From positions 1 to 35,465 of the forward strand of contig DATDBU010000049.1 of the NCBI GenBank assembly GCA_036524675.1: a stretch of 35,465 nucleotides of DNA, read 5' to 3'. Position numbers and translations under genes: made by a program. Positions 19,675-26,936 of this stretch are shown here, one piece after another. The DNA comes from DATDAW01 sp036524675. GTDB lineage: Bacteria > Verrucomicrobiota > Verrucomicrobiia > Chthoniobacterales > DASVRZ01. The notes below the pieces were generated by a model, which worked only from the letters and a program-made list of their open reading frames with translations, made no database searches and was not told where the DNA came from. Position 1 is the first letter of the stretch. Each line of letters begins with the position of its first letter.

Positions 19675-20406
19675 TCAATCAGGTCGAGGAGCTGGGACAG
19701 GCGTGTTCCGCTGCGGGACTCTCTGGTTTTGCGTGGCGCGCTGGCGCCGGTCTGCGCCGGGCAGAGTGGTTGGGCGGCGAATGATGTTTGCGGGTTGTTG
19801 CGGACGCGGAATCACCGGCGGCTGACGCCGGACGATATTTGGTGCAATCGGTGCGGGGATATTGGGCGGCCGGGGCGGATTGGGTAAATTGGGAGGCGGT
19901 TGCCCACCTTCCCCGACGAACGATGGCGCGGCAACTGAAGTGTTCAGGTTGAATTTGAGCACACCGGTCTCGCCGCCTTTCTGAAGGGTCACTTCGACTT
20001 TTGCGGGATCGATGTCGTTGACGAATTTCACGACGCGGATGTCGCCTTCCTGTTTGATTTTGTCGGTGACGAGTTGGCTCTGTTGCGAGGCGTTGTCGAG
20101 CAGCGTGACGATCGGTTTGCCACCTGCGGTGGCGAGTCCGACGAGGGTGTAAGCGTCGGCCAGGCCGGTTTCGGTGGCCGCCGGCTGCGCGACGACAGAC
20201 GCGACGGTAAATGGCGACTTCTGCCAGACCCGCGCATAACGGTCCGGTTTATGACCTTGCGGAACGACGTCATCGCCAAACGCGAGCGGGGCCAGTGCAG
20301 CAAATGCAAGAAGCCCCACTCCCACTCGCGCTAGCCACCTTAATCGGCGTTCCCGGAAGGGATTACGGGCAGGCGTAAGCGTAAAATGTATTACGGGCTT
20401 ATCCAT
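19675..20406 (-). CDS. Proline-rich single-span protein in the GspC position
   Basis: This 243-residue protein begins MDKPVIHFTLTPARNPF, with an Arg-rich stretch, one membrane helix or signal anchor near 30-45 (VGVGLLAFAALAPLAFG), and a periplasmic domain (about 50-155) with VASVVAQPAATETGLADAY and DIRVVKFVNDIDPAKVEVTL. A tail of Pro/Asn/Arg repeats follows. It sits between the GspM-like gene and gspD, where GspC, which links the inner membrane platform to the secretin, would be expected. I do not see a sure homology region or PDZ domain, so GspC is an inference from position and topology. The ATG at 20404-20406 overlaps the upstream gene by 8 bases; an upstream start at 20430 is possible. 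Confidence 0.65.
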   Translation of the reverse strand: MDKPVIHFTLTPARNPFRERRLRWLARVGVGLLAFAALAPLAFGDDVVPQGHKPDRYARVWQKSPFTVASVVAQPAATETGLADAYTLVGLATAGGKPIVTLLDNASQQSQLVTDKIKQEGDIRVVKFVNDIDPAKVEVTLQKGGETGVLKFNLNTSVAAPSFVGEGGQPPPNLPNPPRPPNIPAPIAPNIVRRQPPVIPRPQQPANIIRRPTTLPGADRRQRATQNQRVPQRNTPVPAPRPD

Positions 20407-20929
20407 TTGCGGGGGCATACCATTTGGCAATTTCGAGCTCGAGATTCACTTTTGGCGGATCTTTCTCACTCCGAAGTGAAAAATGGGTGATAGCCTGAAA
20501 TAGCTCGGGTTGCTGGATCGTCACGAGCCATTTTATGACATTTTCCAAGGTTCCCGATACGCGCATGCGGACGGTGACAGCTTTGTATTGTGCCGTTTCC
20601 GAGATTTCGCCGAAACCCTGTTCGTCGATGGCCAGGTTTTGCGCGCGGGCCGACTTTTGAAGATCCTGGAAGAACTGGGGTTGCGCGACTTCGGCTTGAC
20701 TGATCCTGGGCTGTCTGGCGTCGAGCCATTCTTTGCGTTTCAACCACACTTCTTTCTCGGAGAGCCACATCGCGGCGTCCTGTTCCGCTCCACGGAGTTG
20801 AATCGACTGGAGCTTGAGTGCGTTGCGTTGCTTCAGGAGCGCGCTTACGCCAAATAGGTTCGCGAGAATGAAGATTGTCGCGCCGAGAGCGATCAGCAGT
20901 TTTTTCTCGAGTGAAGTTAGCTTACGCAT
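20399..20929 (-). CDS. GspM/PilO-like inner membrane protein
   Basis: This 176-residue protein has a short cytoplasmic N terminus, a membrane helix at about 10-31 (LLIALGATIFILANLFGVSALL), a coiled coil, and a periplasmic ferredoxin-like domain (SGTLENVIKWLVTIQQPELF, KVNLELEIAKWYAP). This is the architecture of GspM and PilO, which pair with GspL or PilN in the platform. It overlaps the GspL-like gene by 8 bases upstream and the GspC-position gene by 8 bases downstream. Sequence motifs in this family are weak, so the call rests on topology and position. Confidence 0.75.
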   Translation of the reverse strand: MRKLTSLEKKLLIALGATIFILANLFGVSALLKQRNALKLQSIQLRGAEQDAAMWLSEKEVWLKRKEWLDARQPRISQAEVAQPQFFQDLQKSARAQNLAIDEQGFGEISETAQYKAVTVRMRVSGTLENVIKWLVTIQQPELFQAITHFSLRSEKDPPKVNLELEIAKWYAPANG

Positions 20930-22157
20930 CGGGCGAGGTTCCCTGGATTTGGAATTCAGCCTTGTCGTTGGGAAGAATGTTCGGCCGGGGCATTTCCCAT
21001 TTGAAAAAGCTGAGATCCGGCTGGGCCTTGATGTCTTCGACGAGTTTGAATGCGGCCGCGGCGTTGTTGGCCTCCCCGCGAATGGTGATTCTGTTCGCGT
21101 TCAACTCGAAGAGAGTAAATCGCACGCCGTCCACGGGCAGGAGTTTGGCGGATTGGTAGAGGATTTCGACAGGATAGAATGCCGGATTCACTGCTGGCTC
21201 CAGTGCGCGCCAGCGGCGCGACGTTGCCTGGATGGCTTCGGCGGTCGGGCGATCCACAGCGATCTTTTTGGCGAGCGCTTCGTTGGATAACGCAAGCCAG
21301 GCCACGTTGAGGATAAGTGTCACCAATGCAAAGACATACACGGCGGCGGCACCGAATAGGATGCGTTTGAGTTGTTGTTTGCGGGCGACCTTTTTTCGGA
21401 GTTGGGCGGCAAGAGGCGGCAACAGGCCCGATGGGGTGACCGGGGGCGCTGGGTCACCGATTTGCGCAACGGTGACGGGCGCTCCGAGAATTCCCCCGAG
21501 CGTATCACAATCTTCAGGCGGAAATTCTCCGCGGAGTTCAATGCCATCGAACTGTTTGAGGACACCTTCCGTTTCCAGTTCGAGCCGGGTGCAAAGCAAC
21601 TCTCTGGCGACCTCGGGTGTTAGTGTCACGTCTGCGAACGATTGCACATGAGCCGCTTTTCCATCCCTGGAGAACACGGCTGCCAAGCGTCCATTTTCCT
21701 TCCACAGAACAAGGCCGTTGGCAGGCAGATCGAGCATTTCGGCCGATGGCTCGTAATTTTCGATCTGCGGCAGCAAAACGTTCTGCGGTACTGATGCGGA
21801 AAGAATGCGGATAAAAACCAATGTGCGTGTTTCCTCACGAAACAACGGCGTAATCGCGACCGATTTCCCCTCGGTGCTTTTTGGCGTTAACCCGTGACGA
21901 TCAAGGAACGCCTGCACGAGATCCGGCAGCAGCGCATCATCGGAAGTTTGCATCCATCTGGAGAACCCGATGAGGTCCGACGTCGGGAGCCCAATCAGTC
22001 GCAGCGACTTATCTTCCTTTTCCGCCAGAGAGGCGGCCCGGCGCAGGAAACGTGGCGGGGTGCCGTTGTTTAGCGTCCAGACTTCCCAGCCTCCATCCGC
22101 GGTCGGCCTGGCCAGATGTTCTTCGGCCGAATGGCGGGACCTGCGAGTGACACCCAT
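20922..22157 (-). CDS. GspL-like type II secretion protein
   Basis: This 411-residue protein has a cytoplasmic N-terminal domain of about 270 residues (actin-like in GspL/PilM families), one membrane helix near 280-305 (ILFGAAAVYVFALVTLILNV), and a periplasmic PilN-like domain ending ISR-like (FTLFELNANRITIRGEANN, FKLVEDIKAQPDLSFFKWEM). GspL anchors the GspE ATPase to the membrane. The start at 22155-22157 is chosen because GGGAGGAAATCTG lies just before this ATG; it overlaps the gspK stop by one base. The N-terminal half is divergent, so some uncertainty remains on whether it is better called a PilM-PilN fusion. Confidence 0.75.
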   Translation of the reverse strand: MGVTRRSRHSAEEHLARPTADGGWEVWTLNNGTPPRFLRRAASLAEKEDKSLRLIGLPTSDLIGFSRWMQTSDDALLPDLVQAFLDRHGLTPKSTEGKSVAITPLFREETRTLVFIRILSASVPQNVLLPQIENYEPSAEMLDLPANGLVLWKENGRLAAVFSRDGKAAHVQSFADVTLTPEVARELLCTRLELETEGVLKQFDGIELRGEFPPEDCDTLGGILGAPVTVAQIGDPAPPVTPSGLLPPLAAQLRKKVARKQQLKRILFGAAAVYVFALVTLILNVAWLALSNEALAKKIAVDRPTAEAIQATSRRWRALEPAVNPAFYPVEILYQSAKLLPVDGVRFTLFELNANRITIRGEANNAAAAFKLVEDIKAQPDLSFFKWEMPRPNILPNDKAEFQIQGTSPDA

Positions 22158-23104
22158 CAGATTTCCTCCCACCTGTAAATCAGCTGCGGCGTGGTTTTCC
22201 GGTTAAGGATGACGCGGATCAATTTGGAATGATTGCCCAGCGTGGCTCTGCTTTCGACCCGGGAAATCGCGTTTTCGAGCGTGATCAACGAATTGAAACT
22301 TTCCATCTGATTCTGCGGAATACCGAGGACGCTGGCGGCTACGGAGATTTGCTGGAATTTATAGTCGTCGAGGGTGTGCTCCTTTTTGTCGGCACCGCGC
22401 CGGTATTGCACGAAGCTCTGTGCACGTCGATCACCGACTCCAAAAATCGCATCAATGATCTCGGCCGTGGCGCCGTTGAGATCAACCCGGCCGTCTCCCA
22501 AAACCGTAAAGGACTCCCGCCAATCCGGCTTTTTGGCTGCCACGAGTTCCATGGATTCGGCTCCGGCAATTTGCTCGACAGTTTCGAAATTGCGAAAGAC
22601 TTGCATCTCCTCGGGCGAATCGCCCGTGCGTCCCATCCAACGAATCAGACCGGCGATCACCGCCCTGGAATCGGAGCTGGAAAGCTTCCAATTGTGCGTA
22701 AAAAGCCGTTCCAGAATGTCTTCATGGCCGTTTCGAATGAGAAAATTGATGTTGATCCGGGCCGTTTCACTCTGGAGTTTCACGTCGAAACGCCCGCCAT
22801 CGTCGAAATCGCCGCGCAGCAATGGATCGCCTTCTTCCACTTGCGGATGGAACGCGAACGCCAGTCCGGATTCCGCAATTTGCCGGAGCCGAAAATCGCG
22901 ATTCAAAGCCTGTGCTTCATCGAGGTTGTAGCCCACATATTCCACTACGCCAATAACAGCGAGAGACATCGTCACGATAGCCCACAGCACCAGTAAAAGT
23001 GCGGAGCCCTTCCGATTTCGGAATGTCCCGCCGTGGCGGGACGGATCGCGGATTTCAGAAAAACCTCGGCGGCGGCGACAGCGCAATCCCCGATTCCTTT
23101 TCAT
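22157..23104 (-). CDS. gspK: Type II secretion minor pseudopilin GspK
   Basis: This 315-residue protein has a prepilin-like N terminus RNRKG/SALLLVLWAIVTMSL with cleavage expected after Gly33, a hydrophobic helix, and a large globular domain with RININFLIRNGHEDILERLF and GRVDLNGATAEIIDAIFGVG, as in GspK. GspK caps the tip of the pseudopilus with GspI and GspJ. The leader peptide of 33 residues is very long and Arg-rich, and residues 21-27 are encoded by a perfect hairpin repeat (23025-23042). The start overlaps the gspJ stop as ATGA. A later start is possible but no good one is seen before the cleavage site. Confidence 0.88.
   Translation of the reverse strand: MKRNRGLRCRRRRGFSEIRDPSRHGGTFRNRKGSALLLVLWAIVTMSLAVIGVVEYVGYNLDEAQALNRDFRLRQIAESGLAFAFHPQVEEGDPLLRGDFDDGGRFDVKLQSETARININFLIRNGHEDILERLFTHNWKLSSSDSRAVIAGLIRWMGRTGDSPEEMQVFRNFETVEQIAGAESMELVAAKKPDWRESFTVLGDGRVDLNGATAEIIDAIFGVGDRRAQSFVQYRRGADKKEHTLDDYKFQQISVAASVLGIPQNQMESFNSLITLENAISRVESRATLGNHSKLIRVILNRKTTPQLIYRWEEI
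23025..23042. repeat. Perfect palindrome GTCCCGCC-GT-GGCGGGAC in the gspK leader
   Basis: Eight paired bases surround a two-base loop. The palindrome lies inside the gspK leader-peptide codons (residues 21-27) and looks like a REP-type element inserted in frame. Confidence 0.6.
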
Positions 23105-23760
23105 CCCTGGGCAGCTGGCACCATGGGAAAAACGATCCGCTCGTCGTCCCGAGTTGCGTTGGAGTTAATGATCAGTTCCACCAGGGTGGGACGGAATGTG
23201 GTGTCCTGCCATTCCTTGCGCCACTGGTTGGCGCGGCTGTCGTAGAAACGCCATTCGAGTTTTTTCAGATCTCGCACGAGGACGAACCACTTGGTAGGCT
23301 CATCCAACTGATTAGTTTGCACGTCGCCGGACTGGTGCTGAATACAGAACGCGAGAAGTCCGTTCGCCTGCGGCCGCGGTGCCATGAGGGTAATACCAGC
23401 TTCCGTGCCGTCGCCCTGCCAGGCAAGGGCAAGGGGAGCATTGACGATGCTGAGTTGCTGAACGTATCCGCCCCCTTTCGCGCGAACCACTTTGGCGGTG
23501 AACTCTGCTTTCCCATCAAGAGTTTGAAATGTCTTGCGGCAAACTTCGACCAATCCATTGAATTCCTGGGTTTGTCCCTGGTGAACGTTGAGCTCAGCGG
23601 CAGCTTCGAGCGTGCTTTGAACCAAGGTAAACAGTACGCCGGCAAGCAGCGAAAGAATCAACACGCCTAGCACGACCTCAACCAGGGTAAAGCCGGCCCG
23701 GATGCGGAATGCGGAATGCGGGTTGCGAATTGGCAACACGGGCTTACGGCTGAAATACAT
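23101..23760 (-). CDS. gspJ: Type II secretion minor pseudopilin GspJ
   Basis: This 219-residue protein has the type IV prepilin signature RAG/FTLVEVVLGVLILSLLAG with cleavage after Gly23 and Glu at +5. A domain rich in beta strands follows, with the GspJ-like block KWFVLVRDLKKLEWRFYD. It belongs to the pseudopilus tip with GspI and GspK. The leader is unusually long, and residues 12-21 (RNPHSAFRIR) are encoded by tandem GCGGAATGCG units. It overlaps gspI by 17 bases and gspK by 4. Confidence 0.88.
   Translation of the reverse strand: MYFSRKPVLPIRNPHSAFRIRAGFTLVEVVLGVLILSLLAGVLFTLVQSTLEAAAELNVHQGQTQEFNGLVEVCRKTFQTLDGKAEFTAKVVRAKGGGYVQQLSIVNAPLALAWQGDGTEAGITLMAPRPQANGLLAFCIQHQSGDVQTNQLDEPTKWFVLVRDLKKLEWRFYDSRANQWRKEWQDTTFRPTLVELIINSNATRDDERIVFPMVPAAQG
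23701..23730. repeat. GATGCGGAATGCGGAATGCGG repeat in the gspJ leader
   Basis: Tandem GCGGAAT units lie within codons 11-21 of gspJ. The encoded string NPHSAFRIR is typical of a spreading ATTCCGCATTCCGC repeat rather than of pseudopilin leaders. Confidence 0.6.
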
Positions 23761-24193
23761 ACTCGCGGGCCGTCCTTTCCTGTTTTTGGTTATTTTCGCT
23801 CCACTCGGCCCGGATGATGACTTCGTACAGATTCCCCAACGGATCGTTTTTGAAATTGTTCCGCTCCAACCGTTTCACTTCGCGAGTGTAAGTAACGTCT
23901 GAGCCTTTTTCGGTTTCCAGGTCATCCTTGCCAACGGTCAATTTCTGACCGCGCGCTTCCGCCAGGAAGCTTTGCAGATGTACTCGCACATTGCTGGAAC
24001 GCCGGATGTCGTGAAAGGCATCGATGGATTGGTCCACTGCGACTGCGAGCGATACTGCCGCGATCGCAAAAATTGCGGTCGCCAGCATGACTTCGAGGAG
24101 GATCATGCCGTGTTGAAAATGAAAGCGCGCGTTTCCCGATCGCAGATAGCGATATTCGGAATGCGCCTTTGCCCGGGCAGGTACTTTCATCAC
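23744..24193 (-). CDS. gspI: Type II secretion minor pseudopilin GspI
   Basis: This 149-residue protein has the prepilin signature QHG/MILLEVMLATAIFAIAAVSL, with cleavage after Gly29 and Glu at +5. The remainder matches the short beta-rich GspI domain (GNLYEVIIRAEWSEN). Its LLEVMLA core is typical of GspI. The leader of 29 residues is long, with a segment AHSEYRYLRSGN that has a repeat-like look (GCATTCCGAAT). The start overlaps the gspH stop as ATGA (24190-24193). Confidence 0.88.
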   Translation of the reverse strand: MMKVPARAKAHSEYRYLRSGNARFHFQHGMILLEVMLATAIFAIAAVSLAVAVDQSIDAFHDIRRSSNVRVHLQSFLAEARGQKLTVGKDDLETEKGSDVTYTREVKRLERNNFKNDPLGNLYEVIIRAEWSENNQKQERTAREYVFQP

Positions 24194-24729
24194 GGAAAAT
24201 AAAACGCTTCATCCTCCGCGTTCGCCGTCAGAGGGTTAAAACTGAAAAGTAGCCAATCTATGTTTCGCGCGAAACGCACGGTAATCGGCTCGGAAATCCC
24301 CGTCGGCATGAAACGCCAGTGCAAATCCGTCTCTTTGTTAAAATCGTTTTCGTCCCAACGTTTCACCCCATACGTCACGTCACGCGGCATTTCGTATCGC
24401 TGCAAAATCTCGTTCTCGCTTACGCGTGTCCTACGGCCATCTCTCTCATCGGCATCTCCAGGACCGGCCGGGAGGGCGCGCAGGAGATAACGATCGCGAT
24501 CGAGGATCAACTCATATGTCTTTTGGTTTGTGATGGCCAGCCGCCGGGCGGTCAGGGCCAATGTTTTCAGCTCATCAGATGGCTCTCGCAATGAGGCTTC
24601 GCGATTCAACCCGCCGGCGAACGGCAACGCCACAGCGAGAACAAGGAGAACAATAAAAAGCGCAAGGGTGACCTCAAGAAGGGTAAAACCCCGCTCAACC
24701 GCCCTTTTGCCAGTTCCCAATATCGTCAT
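24190..24729 (-). CDS. gspH: Type II secretion minor pseudopilin GspH
   Basis: This 179-residue protein begins MTILGTGKRAVERG/FTLLEVTLALFIVLLVLAVA, with cleavage after Gly14 and Glu at +5. A GspH-type beta domain follows (LKTLALTARRLAITNQKTYEL, TVRFARNIDWLLFSFNP). GspH sits below the pseudopilus tip. The ATG at 24727-24729 is chosen because AAAGGAGAG lies 2 bases before it; a longer frame to 24774 is not needed. The gene overlaps the end of gspG by 35 bases. Confidence 0.85.
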   Translation of the reverse strand: MTILGTGKRAVERGFTLLEVTLALFIVLLVLAVALPFAGGLNREASLREPSDELKTLALTARRLAITNQKTYELILDRDRYLLRALPAGPGDADERDGRRTRVSENEILQRYEMPRDVTYGVKRWDENDFNKETDLHWRFMPTGISEPITVRFARNIDWLLFSFNPLTANAEDEAFYFP

Positions 24730-25144
24730 CGCTCTCCTTTTTGTCCGGACCGAACGAGTAAAGGTCAAAGCCATTGGGGTTGTGTCTGCCGGGGTTTGAA
24801 TACTGATACGGCATGCCCCACGGATCTTCCGGGACGGTAGGCAGCAATTGACGCCAGGAACGCGGCCGCGGTGATCCGGTAGGTGCCGTCACCAGCGCCT
24901 GCAAACCTTGCTCGGTCGAAGGAGCATTCAGATTCGACATCTCATAACGTTTGATCGACGTGGTCAGCGACTGGATGTCCCCTTTGACCCGGATTTCTCG
25001 GGCGTCATCAAGATTGCCGGAAACCATATAAATCACGGCGCCCATGAGAATGGAAATAATCGTGAGCACGAGGATGATTTCGATGAGGGTAAACGCTGTG
25101 CGTCTTGCAATGGAACGCCGGGGGTGAAGCGGGGCGATATTCAT
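24695..25144 (-). CDS. gspG: Type II secretion major pseudopilin GspG
   Basis: This 149-residue protein has RRTA/FTLIEIILVLTIISILMGA and the typical GspG C terminus: APSTEQGLQALV, DPWGMPYQYSNPGRHNPNGF, DLYSFGPDKKESDDDIGNW with the calcium-binding Asp cluster. It is the main subunit of the pseudopilus. The residue before the predicted cleavage is Ala17 rather than Gly, which is unusual. The ATG lies 5 bases after the stop of the secreted protein gene upstream, so the two are coupled. No strong ribosome binding site is seen. Confidence 0.93.
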   Translation of the reverse strand: MNIAPLHPRRSIARRTAFTLIEIILVLTIISILMGAVIYMVSGNLDDAREIRVKGDIQSLTTSIKRYEMSNLNAPSTEQGLQALVTAPTGSPRPRSWRQLLPTVPEDPWGMPYQYSNPGRHNPNGFDLYSFGPDKKESDDDIGNWQKGG

Positions 25145-25149
25145 GGGTC

Positions 25150-26109
25150 TTACGGATATTGAAGTTGCAGGTCGAAATCTTTAACGGCCAGCCGGGTTGC
25201 CTGCGGTTCGGCTCCAAATTGAAACCGGTTTTCGCCGATGGTGAGCAGCTCTATATTTACCAGCAAAGTGCCTTCGCGCCAGCCGGTAAAGTGAACCGTC
25301 CCGTCCGGGGCAGGTTCTAGGCCCGGATCGGTCAGATCCGGTACGATGAGGCTTACCTCGCCGGCATCCTGATCGTTGAGCCAAAGCCGCAGGCGGGAGG
25401 TAACTGCGAGGCCGGAGACTTTGACTTTCACGCGCGCCAACTTCGGGATTTCCTGCAAATTGGCAGAGAATTCGACACCGTTTTCGATCCGGACCGGTTC
25501 AATACGAATCGGAGCCGTGACTACATCGTTCAGCCAGTTGTCCGAAGGCTTTGTTGGCGGGAACCCGTCGATCTCATCGTCGCGCAGCCATTCACCGCTG
25601 CGCGTAAGAAAGCCGCCGGCGAAATAAGTGTCATCGAGATAGGCCGCCTGTGACCGCGTCCATTGCCAGAAAATGCGGTGCACGCCGAAAATTGGCTCGC
25701 TGGACTGAAATGTGAGCATTCCTTCGCCATCGAAAACGGAGCGTTTGATGACAAGCGTACGGCGATTGTCCATACCGATGCCTTCATTGAGGTTGGCGCA
25801 AAGCATCTGCTGATTCCTGCTGTCCGCCCAGTAAACCCGCAAAAAGCCTCCCGGTTGCTCCGAAAAAAATACGGTTACCAACAAATCTTCATCCGTCTCC
25901 GGTGGTTGTATCGGAAAACTTACGGTTGCGTTTTTGGCCGGCGTCGCGAGCGGCAGGCCGCCCATCCATTGAGGCAGATCAACTTCGTGCCCCAAGGAAA
26001 AATCCTGAAGAAAAGAGTCCGCAGCCTGGCCTGAATTCGGCAACGACCCACTAATCGCCAGAAATGCGACTGCGGACAACAGATTGCGGCCAGAAAGGCG
26101 GAGTCTCAC
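25150..26109 (-). CDS. Secreted protein of unknown function upstream of gspG
   Basis: This 319-residue protein has a signal peptide (RNLLSAVAFLAISGSL, probable cleavage after SGQAA). The mature part is beta-rich with many Trp and acidic residues (GGFLRVYWADSRNQQ, GVHRIFWQWTRSQAAYLDDT, LRLWLNDQDAGEVSLIV), reminiscent of carbohydrate-binding or beta-sandwich proteins. No family is recognised with confidence. The start is GTG at 26107-26109. It precedes gspG with only 5 bases between stop and start, so it may be a dedicated component or substrate of the secretion system. There is no lipobox and no C-terminal anchor. Confidence 0.7.
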   Translation of the reverse strand: MRLRLSGRNLLSAVAFLAISGSLPNSGQAADSFLQDFSLGHEVDLPQWMGGLPLATPAKNATVSFPIQPPETDEDLLVTVFFSEQPGGFLRVYWADSRNQQMLCANLNEGIGMDNRRTLVIKRSVFDGEGMLTFQSSEPIFGVHRIFWQWTRSQAAYLDDTYFAGGFLTRSGEWLRDDEIDGFPPTKPSDNWLNDVVTAPIRIEPVRIENGVEFSANLQEIPKLARVKVKVSGLAVTSRLRLWLNDQDAGEVSLIVPDLTDPGLEPAPDGTVHFTGWREGTLLVNIELLTIGENRFQFGAEPQATRLAVKDFDLQLQYP

Positions 26110-26189
26110 AAAACGGCTCTATAAGAGCTGAAGTCGCGGGAATCCATTCCAAATTGCGTCTCCGCGACTCGACGTGGCAAAAGCAGGAA

Positions 26190-26906
26190 CTATTTCGCCG
26201 CGTTTTCCGTTTGATGTTCCCATGGCGCCGCCCAGCGTTTGTTGCTCATGGCATTCAGCGCGGCTGCGGTTTCCGCCTGTTTCTTGCTCATGCCGTTGCC
26301 TTTACCCATCAAAATGCCTTCCCAGTGCACTTCGGCGACGAAGGCTTTTTCGTGCTCGGGGCCGTCCTGAGCGACAATCCGATACTGCGGACTTTGCGGT
26401 GAAATAGCCTGTAGAATTTCCTGGAGCTGGCCTTTCGGATTCAGCTCCAGCGGCTGTTCCATCAGATTTTTCAAGTCTTCATCGGCGATCGCCAGAATGA
26501 ATTTGCGAACGGATTCCAGGTTGCTGTCCAAGTAAATGGCGCCGACCAATGCTTCAAAGGCATCAGCCAAAATCGATGCCCGTTCCCGCCCACCGCTGGA
26601 TTCTTCGCCGCGGCCCATCATCAAATACTGGCCAAGACCAATGGCCAGGGCGTGGGATTTCAACCCTTCGCGCGACACCAGTCGGGAACGCAGTTTGGTG
26701 AGTTGACCTTCCGTAAACTCCGGAAAACGTTTGAACAGATACTCCGTGATGACGAGTTGGAGCACAGCGTCCCCGAGATATTCGAGTCGCTGATTATCAA
26801 AATGCCGCCTCTGGGTCTCGTGCCCGAGACTTGAATGCGTAAGCGCTTCAGCAAGGAGAAGGCTGTTGCGGAATTTATATCCAATACGCGTTTCCAGAGG
26901 ATTCAT
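26190..26906 (-). CDS. rnc: Ribonuclease III
   Basis: This 238-residue enzyme has the RNase III signature NQRLEYLGDAVLQL (38-51) with catalytic Glu42 and Asp46, and a second acidic patch ILADAFEALVGAIYLD. A C-terminal double-stranded RNA binding domain covers about 155-225 (NPKGQLQEILQ, GMSKKQAETAAALNAM). It cuts double-stranded RNA in rRNA maturation and mRNA decay. The ATG at 26904-26906 (MNPLETRIGYKF) fits the family start; a GTG at 26927 would add 7 residues. It sits between the 501-residue protein gene and the secretion cluster on the same strand. Confidence 0.95.
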   Translation of the reverse strand: MNPLETRIGYKFRNSLLLAEALTHSSLGHETQRRHFDNQRLEYLGDAVLQLVITEYLFKRFPEFTEGQLTKLRSRLVSREGLKSHALAIGLGQYLMMGRGEESSGGRERASILADAFEALVGAIYLDSNLESVRKFILAIADEDLKNLMEQPLELNPKGQLQEILQAISPQSPQYRIVAQDGPEHEKAFVAEVHWEGILMGKGNGMSKKQAETAAALNAMSNKRWAAPWEHQTENAAK

Positions 26907-26936
26907 CCGTCGCCGCCAACCATGCACGCCCGGGCG

